From: Oscillospiraceae bacterium
Lineage (GTDB): Bacteria > Bacillota > Clostridia > Oscillospirales > Oscillospiraceae
Length of the DNA: 14,470 bases
NCBI GenBank assembly: GCA_009786775.1
Contig: WQRL01000007.1
Location: 1-14,470 of the forward strand
Direction: 5' to 3'
Positions within the stretch are counted from its first letter, which is position 1, and every line of letters starts with the position of its first letter. The notes beneath the pieces were generated by a model. That model was not told the origin of the DNA and did no database searches. It saw nothing but the letters and a program-made list of their open reading frames with translations. The translations under genes were made by a program, and so were the position numbers. Below, piece after piece: positions 6,518-13,843 of this stretch.

Positions 6518-6524
6518 TGTTGTT

Positions 6525-7430
6525 TTGAAGAAAAAAGGTTTAGGCAAGGGAATGGGTGCGATTTTAGTAGACGCGACAATCGACCCTAGTCCTAGCGATT
6601 TTGAGTATTTACCGCTACATAGAATAGAACCTAACAAGGATCAGCCGCGGAAGCGTTTTGAGCAAGAGCATATTGATGAGCTCACAGAATCAATTAGGGA
6701 GCATGGGCTTTTATCCCCGCTCATGGTCCGTGCCGTAGATGGTGGATTCTATCAAATTATTGCAGGAGAGCGCAGATGGAGGGCTGCTAGGGAGGCAGGA
6801 CTTGTGGAAGTGCCTGCTAGAGTGGTGGTTGCCGATGATAAACGCACGCTGGAACTGGCTCTGGTGGAGAATATCCAGCGTGAGGATCTTAGCCCTATTG
6901 AGGAAGCGAGGAGTTATAAGGCCCTGATGGAGAGCTTTGACATGACTCAAGAAGAGGTTGCCCTGCGTGTCAGTAAGTCACGGCCGTCAGTGGCCAACGC
7001 AATTAGGCTTTTGTCACTTCCAGATGAACTAACAGAACTTGTTTTGCGCTCGGAACTCTCAGCTGGAAGCGCAAGGGCTCTGCTCGGGCTAAAAGACGAA
7101 GCAATGATGAAAGAGGCTGCACGCCAAGCTGTAAAGGAAGGCATGAGCGTAAGAGAAGTGGAAACGCTGGTGCGCAGGCTTGAGCGCGAGAGAAAAGAGC
7201 AGCCCGCTGAGCCTAAGAAGCAAGGGCTTCAGGTTGACTACATGCTGGAAGCTAAAAACAAGCTGACCAAAGCCTTGGGGCGCAAAGTAAATGTTAAGCA
7301 AGCCAAAGGAAAAGGAAAAATTGAGATAGAATATTACGACTTGGATGACTTTAATGTGTTATTTGAAGAGCTTTTGATGAAGGTCGCCCAAGAAAATTAT
7401 GACAATGACGAGGTAGACAAACATGCTTGA
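6525..7430 (+). CDS. parB: Chromosome partitioning protein ParB (Spo0J)
   Basis: This 301-residue protein starts at TTG, giving KKKGLGKGMGAIL, the ParA-interacting lysine/glycine-rich N-terminus typical of ParB. The N-terminal CTP-binding domain shows GERRWRAA at 81-88 and ENIQRED at 115-121, the two hallmark nucleotide-pocket motifs. A helix-turn-helix (TQEEVALRVSKSRPSVANAI, about 143-162) reads parS. A Lys/Glu-rich linker leads to a C-terminal dimerisation domain ending near 290. ParB loads on parS, closes as a CTP-dependent clamp, spreads, recruits SMC and activates ParA. Two exact parS sites lie within 5 kb. The stop overlaps the serS start by 8 bases, so translation of the two is probably coupled. 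Confidence 0.97.
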   Translation: MKKKGLGKGMGAILVDATIDPSPSDFEYLPLHRIEPNKDQPRKRFEQEHIDELTESIREHGLLSPLMVRAVDGGFYQIIAGERRWRAAREAGLVEVPARVVVADDKRTLELALVENIQREDLSPIEEARSYKALMESFDMTQEEVALRVSKSRPSVANAIRLLSLPDELTELVLRSELSAGSARALLGLKDEAMMKEAARQAVKEGMSVREVETLVRRLERERKEQPAEPKKQGLQVDYMLEAKNKLTKALGRKVNVKQAKGKGKIEIEYYDLDDFNVLFEELLMKVAQENYDNDEVDKHA

Positions 7431-8706
7431 TATTAAACTGATACGGGAAACGCCGGACGAAATAAAGCAGTTGCTGGGTAACAAAGGAGCGGACTGCGCA
7501 GGAGAAATAGATGAAATTATAACTTTGGATGCAAAAAGACGGGCAATAATCGCCGAAAGTGAGCAAAACAAGGCGGAACAGAACAAAGTTTCTAAGCAGA
7601 TTCCTCAAATTAAGAAAGAAGGCGGGGATGCTTCGGAGGTTCTTGCTCTTCTAAACGGCTTGAAAGCAAAAATCAAGGATTCAGAAGCGGAACTCCGTGA
7701 AGTTGAAAGTAAGCTAGATGATTTAATGCTTAGATTGCCCAATTTGCCCGATGCAGACTTAATTCCAGGAGGCAAGGAAAACAACGAACCGCTCAGGTAC
7801 TACGGCGAGCCCCATGTTTTTGATTTTGAGCCAAAAAACCATGTTGATTTGTGCACAGACCTAGGGATAATAGACTATGCACGCGGCGTTAAACTCGCCG
7901 GCAGTGGCCACTGGATATATAGAGGGGTTGGCGCGAGGCTGGAGTGGGCGTTGCTCAATTACTTTTTGGATACACATCTCGCCGATGGGTACGAAATGCT
8001 GTTTGTTCCCCATGTTTTGGAGTATCAGTGTGGCCTCACCGCAGGCCAGTTCCCGAAATTTGGCGACGATGTCTACAAAATTGCCAATCCGACCGACGAG
8101 AGATTACATTACCTGCTGCCGACGGCAGAAGCCGCACTTGTATCAATTCACAGGGATGAAATACTTACAGAGGCTGACTTGCCCCGTAAATATGTTTCAT
8201 ACACCCCTTGTTTTAGGCGTGAGGCGGGCACATACGGAGCAGATGAGCGTGGAATGGTGCGCGGACATCAGTTTAACAAGGTGGAGATGGTTCAATACAC
8301 CACTCCGGAAGGCTCTGATAAGGCTTTTGAAGAGTTAGTTGGTAAAGCAGAAGCTCTTGTTGCAGGCCTAGGATTTCATTTTAGAACAGTTAAGCTCGCC
8401 GCAGGGGACTGTTCAGACGCAATGGCGCGCACATATGACATAGAAATTCAAATTCCTTCAATGAACGGCTATAAAGAGGTTTCCTCTGTGTCAAATGCCC
8501 GGTGCTACCAAGCTAGGCGCGGAGCCATGCGGTACCGCCGTGCCGATACAGGCAAGGTTGAATTTATGCACACACTAAATGGCTCAGGCCTTGCAACGAG
8601 CCGCATTTTGCCAGCATTAGTAGAACAGAATCAGCAAAAAGACGGCAGTGTAGTAATTCCGGAAGTCCTGCGCAAGTACTTAGGAGGCCTTGAAACCATA
8701 GTTTAG
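7423..8706 (+). CDS. serS: Seryl-tRNA synthetase
   Basis: This 427-residue class II synthetase charges tRNA-Ser with serine. The N-terminal coiled-coil arm that grips the tRNA covers about 28-105. GVGARLEWALLNYFLD belongs to motif 1, LLPTAEA (T234-A235-E236) is the serine-recognition TxE loop, motif 2 starts at CFRREAG (263-269), and motif 3 is NGSGLATSRILPALVEQNQ (G387 onward). The end DGSVVIPEVLRKYLGG is standard. Several normally conserved segments vary: the motif 2 loop reads TYGADERGMVRGHQF where AGRDTRGL.R.HQF is usual, and LAGSGHW replaces the common SGSRF. It may thus be a divergent lineage, but the catalytic residues look present. ATG 7423 has GAGGT 8 bases upstream, inside the end of parB. 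Confidence 0.95.
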   Translation: MLDIKLIRETPDEIKQLLGNKGADCAGEIDEIITLDAKRRAIIAESEQNKAEQNKVSKQIPQIKKEGGDASEVLALLNGLKAKIKDSEAELREVESKLDDLMLRLPNLPDADLIPGGKENNEPLRYYGEPHVFDFEPKNHVDLCTDLGIIDYARGVKLAGSGHWIYRGVGARLEWALLNYFLDTHLADGYEMLFVPHVLEYQCGLTAGQFPKFGDDVYKIANPTDERLHYLLPTAEAALVSIHRDEILTEADLPRKYVSYTPCFRREAGTYGADERGMVRGHQFNKVEMVQYTTPEGSDKAFEELVGKAEALVAGLGFHFRTVKLAAGDCSDAMARTYDIEIQIPSMNGYKEVSSVSNARCYQARRGAMRYRRADTGKVEFMHTLNGSGLATSRILPALVEQNQQKDGSVVIPEVLRKYLGGLETIV

Positions 8707-8786
8707 GGCGGCCTTCCTTGTTGTTGCTCCGAAGAAAATACAAAAATGAGCGATTTCAGCTACACATATAGAGAGGAGTCTTAGTA

Positions 8787-9200
8787 GTGAAGAAATTTCT
8801 AAATGAGTTTAAGGAATTCGCCGTAAAAGGCAATATGCTGGATATGGCTATCGGCATGATTATAGGCGGTGCGTTCGCAGCACTGGTAAACTCTATCGTA
8901 GACAACCTCGCCTCTCCAATAATCGGTATGTTCATTGGTGTGGATCTTAGGGATTTGTCAGTCACACTCCCTCACCTATACGGAACTGGCGAACCTGCTG
9001 TCCTGGAGATAGGCCTGTTCCTAAACAATGTTATAACCTTTATTTCCGTAGCCTTTGTAGTGTTTTTGTTTGTAAAGGTTGTAAATAGGTTTAAGAGAAA
9101 GCAAGCAGAGCAGGCTGAAGCAGAAGCTCCACCAGAGCCTGCCAAAGAAGAACTGCTTCTTACAGAAATCAGGGATATTCTAAAGGATAAAAACAATTGA
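8787..9200 (+). CDS. mscL: Large-conductance mechanosensitive channel MscL
   Basis: This 137-residue inner-membrane channel opens under membrane tension to release solutes on hypo-osmotic shock. It shows the amphipathic N-terminal helix FLNEFKEFAVKGN, first transmembrane helix with the MscL signature (NMLDMAIGMIIGGAFAALVN, about 16-45), a short extracellular loop, second transmembrane helix NNVITFISVAFVVFLFVKVV (about 79-98), and a charged cytoplasmic tail with EEAP-like Ala/Glu/Pro linker ending in LLTEIRDILK. The length is typical. The start is GTG 8787, preceded by AGGAG 8 bases upstream. It is 80 bases after serS with no terminator, and its stop overlaps the rsmG start, so it likely belongs to the parA-rsmG transcription unit. 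Confidence 0.97.
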   Translation: MKKFLNEFKEFAVKGNMLDMAIGMIIGGAFAALVNSIVDNLASPIIGMFIGVDLRDLSVTLPHLYGTGEPAVLEIGLFLNNVITFISVAFVVFLFVKVVNRFKRKQAEQAEAEAPPEPAKEELLLTEIRDILKDKNN

Positions 9201-9919
9201 GTCAAAGCGATATGCTAAAAGACCTTGTGACACAAGGCATACAGGAGTTTGGAATCACTGCTCCGCCAAATGTGGGGGAGAGTTTTGCCGCCTATTATGA
9301 GCTTCTGGAGGAGCGCGGGAAGGTTACAAACCTTACCACGGTCACAGGGGCGCAGGATGTGGCAAGACTACACTTTGTGGATTCCATATCACTTCTCACG
9401 TTTGTGGACTTCGGAGATAAAAGAGTAATAGATATAGGAAGCGGAGCCGGGTTTCCCGGCATTCCGCTTAAAGTCGTCAAGCCGGAAATCGGCTTGACGC
9501 TGCTTGACTCTTCGCTCAAAAGGATTTCATTTGTGACGGAAGTCTGTGAGAGGCTCAATTTAGACATAGAGTGTGTCCACGGTAGAGCCGAAGAGTTTGT
9601 AAACGAAGGGGATAACCGGCAAAGCTGGGATATAGCCGTTTCGCGGGCACTGGCACGGCTTAATCAGCTCTCTGAGCTGTGTTTGCCTTATGTAAGCCTT
9701 GGAGGGGCGTTCATCGCCATGAAAAGTACCAGCTCCGATGAAGAAATCAATGAGGCCGGCAAAGCCCTTGAAATACTAGGCGGCAAAGTGGAGAAATGTA
9801 TTGATTATATAATTCCCGGCACAGATATAGCTCACAGAGCTGTAATAATAAGAAAAACCGCCGAAACACCGCCAAATTACCCCAGAAGATTTGCCAGGAT
9901 TCAAAAATCACCCCTTTAG
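9197..9919 (+). CDS. rsmG: 16S rRNA (guanine-N7)-methyltransferase RsmG
   Basis: This 240-residue Rossmann methyltransferase makes m7G527 in 16S rRNA using SAM. Evidence is the N-terminal RGKVTNLTTVTGAQDVARLHF, HFVDSISLL, the SAM loop VIDIGSGAGFPGIPLKVV (about 75-92), LLDSSLKRISFV, VHGRAEE, and DIAVSRALARLNQL. The tail PPNYPRRFARIQKSPL is the Bacillota form. The start is TTG 9197, overlapping the mscL stop as TTGA, with AAAGGAT about 8 bases upstream. ATG 9212 is in frame but has no such site. rsmG (gidB) is typically near the origin next to parAB, as here. The SAM-loop codons fold into two strong inverted repeats (9439-9469 and 9475-9499). Confidence 0.96.
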   Translation: MSQSDMLKDLVTQGIQEFGITAPPNVGESFAAYYELLEERGKVTNLTTVTGAQDVARLHFVDSISLLTFVDFGDKRVIDIGSGAGFPGIPLKVVKPEIGLTLLDSSLKRISFVTEVCERLNLDIECVHGRAEEFVNEGDNRQSWDIAVSRALARLNQLSELCLPYVSLGGAFIAMKSTSSDEEINEAGKALEILGGKVEKCIDYIIPGTDIAHRAVIIRKTAETPPNYPRRFARIQKSPL

Positions 9920-9966
9920 AAGACGCTCTGTGCGTATTGCAAAGGCTTAAAAGAGGCAAAAAGGAT

Positions 9967-9982
9967 TGTTTCACGTGAAACA
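9967..9982. promoter_or_regulatory. Second parS centromere site
   Basis: TGTTTCACGTGAAACA is identical to the core of the first parS, about 5.05 kb away, and matches the consensus exactly. Unlike the first, its flanks are not palindromic. It lies in the gap between rsmG and mfd. Confidence 0.95.
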
Positions 9983-10115
9983 CTACTCAAGACCGGCGCC
10001 GCTTGCAGGGCGGCTGTTGGCTGTCCTCTCATATGCCCTATTAAAATTGCGCTTGCAGATGCAAACTGAGCGCAGCTCAGACCCTATTAGAAGTTAAGCA
10101 ACAAGGAGCCCAAAT
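9983..10115. other. Leader region of mfd with hairpin and short direct repeat
   Basis: CTGAGC-GCA-GCTCAG (10066-10080) is a perfect 6-bp hairpin flanked by two copies of CCCTATTA (10036-10043 and 10082-10089). A weak promoter candidate is TTGGCT (10017-10022), 16 bases, then TATTAA (10039-10044). AAGGAG at 10103-10108 is the mfd ribosome binding site. There is no T-run after the hairpin, so it does not look like a terminator. Confidence 0.4.
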
Positions 10116-13100
10116 ATGCTTTCACTAACAAAATCACTCCTGGAAGAACTTGAAGTCAAACAGCTTATAACAGGGATTGAGGCAGGCTCGTGCCCCGCCG
10201 TCATCTCCGGACTGTCGGAAATCCACAGAGCGCACTTGATTTCTGCAACGAGGGCGGCTACAATGCGCCCTATTGCTGTCATTTGTTCATCTGAAGACGA
10301 GGCTTCCAGACTTGCCCAAGACATATCAGCAATGACCATGGAGCAGGCGTACTCCCTGAATATGCGCGAGTTCACTTTTCATAGCGCAGAAGGGGTTTCG
10401 CGTCAAATAGAACAGCAGAGGCTTGCCACACTTACAGCCCTAGCTGAAAAGAAAGCTCCAATCGTGGTGATGTCAATTAGCGGCGCCCTGCAAAGAACCC
10501 TGACACCGCAACAGTTAGCGGGTATCTCTATGAGCATAAAAATGTCGGGCACATATGATCTTGCAGAGCTTGTAAATAAACTCGTGCTCTGTGGATATAG
10601 CAGGAGCGAACAGGTTGAAGGCCCAGGGCAGTTTGCCCTCAGGGGAGGGATTTTGGACTTCTTTTCCCCTGCTCATGCGGAACCTGTGCGCTGCGAATTT
10701 TTTGGAGATGAAGTGGACTCAATGGGGCACTTTGATATTTCAAATCAGCGCCGCACAGAGCAGCTTGGAGAAGCGGTGATAACACCTGTTGCTGAAATTT
10801 TGCCGTCGCTGTATGAGGGCGAGGGAGGCCGTGGAGCGGACGGGCTTGCAAATGAGTTAGAGCAGTATGTCAGGCGCCTAGAAAAGCTGAAAAAAACTAG
10901 CAGTACTCTACTTATGAACCTTTCATCAGATATTGAAAGATTGAGAAATTCCCGCCACTTCCCTGCTGCCGACAGGTATATGGAACTGATTTCCCCCATG
11001 GCGACAGCCCTGAACTATCTGCAAGAGGATTCAATAATAATAATCTGCGACCCTGTCCGTGTGGAGGAACGCGCAGAAGGCTTTACGAAACTGCTCGCGG
11101 AGGAATGCCTTTCCTTGCTGGAATCAGGGATTCTGGAGAGCAGTTTAGTGCGGTTTGCTGAGGACTGGGACGGATTTCGCTTCAAAGCAGAGGATTATCC
11201 CATAATAATGGCGGATAGTTTTGCAAGTTCAGCATATCCATTTAGGCCGAAATCTGCATACAGCCTTGATGCAAAACGGCTCCCCTCTTATGGCGGAAGC
11301 CTAGAAACCGCAGCAACTGACGTGGCACACTACATGAAGTCTGAATTTAGGACAGTAATCCTCTGCCACGACGAGCGAAGAGCCGGCAGGCTGCGCGAAT
11401 ACTTAGAAGAGCGTGAGATAAAAACGTCTTTGGACTACTCCCTCCAGGCACTTCCGCACTACGGTACCTGCCTAGTTACGGTGGGCGATCTCTCGGCCGG
11501 AATGGAATATCCCGGAATAAAACTTGCAATTATAACGGAGGGGCAGATTATTGCTCAAGCCGTACCAAGGCGCTCCCGCCGGGTAAAGTACAAGTCAAAC
11601 AGAGAGCAATTGCAGAGCTTTACAGACCTTGCAGTTGGGGACTTGGTGGTGCATGACCAGCATGGGATAGGCAGGTTTGTCGGATTTTGCAAGTTGCCCG
11701 TTGACGGTGTGGAAAAGGAATACATCAAAATTGCTTATGCAGGGACAGACAATCTGTATGTTCCTGCGACACAGCTCGACCTTGTAGCAAAATATATCGG
11801 CGGAGCTACGGAGACGGTTGACGAGGAAACAGGAGAGATTACGGGCTCTGGAAAAGCGGTAAAACTTTCAAAACTAGGCGGTGCAGACTGGGCAAAAGCC
11901 AAGACCAAGGCAAAAAAAGCTGCAAAAGAGATGGCTCGGGAGCTTATTAAGCTCTACGCAGCACGCCAGCGGGTCACAGGGCATGCTTTCTCTAAGGATA
12001 CGGTCTGGCAGGCCGAGTTTGAGGACAAATTTGGGTATCAGGAAACAGAGGATCAGTTAAAGTGCATACAAGAGATAAAGGAAGACATGGAAAAGTCTGT
12101 TCCGATGGACCGCCTGCTCTGCGGTGATGTAGGTTATGGAAAGACAGAGGTTGCACTGCGCGCTGTGATGAAGTGTATCCTAGGCGGGTATCAGGCTGCG
12201 ATTTTGGTGCCCACAACTGTGCTGGCGCAGCAGCATTATGTCACAGCTATGCGCAGATTTGCCGGATACCCTGTGAACATAGAGGTTTTGAGCCGTTTTA
12301 GAAGCCCCGCGCAGATGAAAAGGGCTCTTAGAGATATGGCTGCGGGCAGCGTAGACCTTGTAATCGGAACTCATAGGCTGATTCAGAAAGATATTGGTTT
12401 TAAGAAGCTGGGCCTTCTCGTGGTGGATGAGGAGCAGCGCTTCGGGGTTTCACACAAGGAGAAATTAAAGACCTTAGCCAAACAGGTGGACGTCCTTACC
12501 TTGTCCGCAACACCAATCCCCCGCACTCTCAACATGGCGCTGTCGGGGATTCGGGATATGTCCACCATTGAAGAACCGCCGCAGAGCCGCCGCCCCGTTC
12601 AGACTTATGTTTTAGAGCACGACTGGAGCATTTTGGTAGATGCAATAAGACGGGAACTGGCCCGCGGCGGGCAGGTATATTATCTCCATAACCGTATTGA
12701 AAATATAGAAAGAATTGCAGCTAGGATGGCTGAAATGCTTCCGGGAGTAAGCATTTCGGTGGCTCATGGGCAAATGGACGAAGAGAGCCTGAGCGATGTC
12801 ATGGAGCGCATGACCACGGGAGAGCTACAGGTGCTGGTGTGTACGACCATCATTGAATCGGGCATTGATATTCCAAATGTGAACACACTCATAGTTGAGG
12901 ATGCTGACAAGCTAGGCCTTGCACAGCTTCACCAGATCCGTGGCCGGGTGGGGCGCTCCCCGCGCCGTGCCTATGCCTATCTAACATTCCGCCAAGGTAA
13001 ATCCATTACGGAGATTGCGGAAAAACGTCTTTCAGCGATAAGGGAGTTTGCAGAGTTTAACTCTGGCTTCAAAATTGCTATGAGAGATCTGGAAATAAGA

Positions 13101-13697
13101 GGTGCGGGAAGCCTGCTGGGTGGAGAACAGTCAGGGCACATGATAAGTGTAGGTTACGATATGTATCTAAAACTGCTTGAAGAGGCGGTTTTGGAAGAAA
13201 AAGGAGAAAAGCAGGTCACAAAGAACGACTGTCTGGCAGACCTAAACATCTCGGCGGGGATTCCTGAAAAATATGTTCCATCGGGCAAGCAGCGTATGGA
13301 TATTTATAGGAGAATTGCCCTAATCCGTACTGAAGAAGACTGCGACGACATGATTGCAGAGCTTATTGACCGCTATGGGGATCCGCCTTCACAAGTAATA
13401 GCACTTACATCAATCGCAATGCTAAGAAGCGAAGCAGCTCATGCCGGCGTGCGTGAGATATCTCAAAAAGACGGACGGCTGAGGCTCAAACTAACTGATT
13501 TCAACATGGAGAGCATTTCCAGCCTCTATGCACTGCCTGAATACAACGGCCGCATAAAAGTTATAGCCGGAGCGGACCCTGCGATAGCCGTAAAAATTAC
13601 AGCCCCGTCCGTAGTGGACGAAGCTGTAAGGTTTGTTCGTGCATACGCCTTTGCAACAGGCAAGGGCATGGCGGAAAAGCCGGTTAAAAGTCAGTAA
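10116..13697 (+). CDS. mfd: Transcription-repair coupling factor Mfd
   Basis: This 1193-residue DNA translocase displaces RNA polymerase stalled at lesions and recruits UvrA. Domains in order: UvrB-like N-terminal module (VEGPGQFALRGGILDFF from 167), RNA polymerase-interacting CarD-like domain (VGDLVVHDQHGIGRFVGF from about 507), RecG-like helicase with Walker A GDVGYGKTE (670-678), DEEQ box (771-774), TLSATPIPRTL, and motif VI QIRGRVGR (940-947), then the C-terminal TRCF domain (GIPEKYVPSGKQRMDIYRR). The length is normal. ATG 10116 has AAGGAG 7 bases upstream. An acidic, Gly-rich insert (GATETVDEETGEITGSGKAV) lies between the CarD-like and helicase parts. pth, usually beside mfd in Bacillota, is at the left end of the window instead. 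Confidence 0.98.
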   Translation: MLSLTKSLLEELEVKQLITGIEAGSCPAVISGLSEIHRAHLISATRAATMRPIAVICSSEDEASRLAQDISAMTMEQAYSLNMREFTFHSAEGVSRQIEQQRLATLTALAEKKAPIVVMSISGALQRTLTPQQLAGISMSIKMSGTYDLAELVNKLVLCGYSRSEQVEGPGQFALRGGILDFFSPAHAEPVRCEFFGDEVDSMGHFDISNQRRTEQLGEAVITPVAEILPSLYEGEGGRGADGLANELEQYVRRLEKLKKTSSTLLMNLSSDIERLRNSRHFPAADRYMELISPMATALNYLQEDSIIIICDPVRVEERAEGFTKLLAEECLSLLESGILESSLVRFAEDWDGFRFKAEDYPIIMADSFASSAYPFRPKSAYSLDAKRLPSYGGSLETAATDVAHYMKSEFRTVILCHDERRAGRLREYLEEREIKTSLDYSLQALPHYGTCLVTVGDLSAGMEYPGIKLAIITEGQIIAQAVPRRSRRVKYKSNREQLQSFTDLAVGDLVVHDQHGIGRFVGFCKLPVDGVEKEYIKIAYAGTDNLYVPATQLDLVAKYIGGATETVDEETGEITGSGKAVKLSKLGGADWAKAKTKAKKAAKEMARELIKLYAARQRVTGHAFSKDTVWQAEFEDKFGYQETEDQLKCIQEIKEDMEKSVPMDRLLCGDVGYGKTEVALRAVMKCILGGYQAAILVPTTVLAQQHYVTAMRRFAGYPVNIEVLSRFRSPAQMKRALRDMAAGSVDLVIGTHRLIQKDIGFKKLGLLVVDEEQRFGVSHKEKLKTLAKQVDVLTLSATPIPRTLNMALSGIRDMSTIEEPPQSRRPVQTYVLEHDWSILVDAIRRELARGGQVYYLHNRIENIERIAARMAEMLPGVSISVAHGQMDEESLSDVMERMTTGELQVLVCTTIIESGIDIPNVNTLIVEDADKLGLAQLHQIRGRVGRSPRRAYAYLTFRQGKSITEIAEKRLSAIREFAEFNSGFKIAMRDLEIRGAGSLLGGEQSGHMISVGYDMYLKLLEEAVLEEKGEKQVTKNDCLADLNISAGIPEKYVPSGKQRMDIYRRIALIRTEEDCDDMIAELIDRYGDPPSQVIALTSIAMLRSEAAHAGVREISQKDGRLRLKLTDFNMESISSLYALPEYNGRIKVIAGADPAIAVKITAPSVVDEAVRFVRAYAFATGKGMAEKPVKSQ

Positions 13698-13715
13698 GAT
13701 GCATTGCAACTCTGA

Positions 13716-13807
13716 CACAATATATGGGGCCTGTGAAGCGGAGAGGGTAGCGTATATTGTGGTTTTGTTGTGCCGTTTTCTTGTGTGCTTTGGAAGGGCC
13801 CAACGGC
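13716..13807. repeat. Two inverted repeats in the mfd-DUF1846 convergent gap
   Basis: CACAATATA (13716-13724) and TATATTGTG (13753-13761) are perfect 9-bp inverted arms 28 bases apart. GCCGTT (13772-13777) and AACGGC (13802-13807) are perfect 6-bp arms 24 bases apart, with AAGGGCCCAA near the right arm. They lie between two convergent genes, where termination is expected, but no T-run follows either stem. Confidence 0.45.
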
Positions 13808-13843
13808 TTATGTCCCATTGTGCCCCAAAGGATATTTTTAATA

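Larger units (their letters stand above)
6239..6524. other. parA-parB spacer without a gene
   Basis: This 286-base gap has no credible gene: a 73-codon frame from 6274 lacks a ribosome binding site and its sequence simply reflects the repeats. It contains the 11-base array (6341-6395), three TCAGG words at 6410, 6420 and 6437, and ATATC-TTACA-GATAT (6447-6461). No convincing terminator after parA and no strong promoter for parB is visible. Confidence 0.5.
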
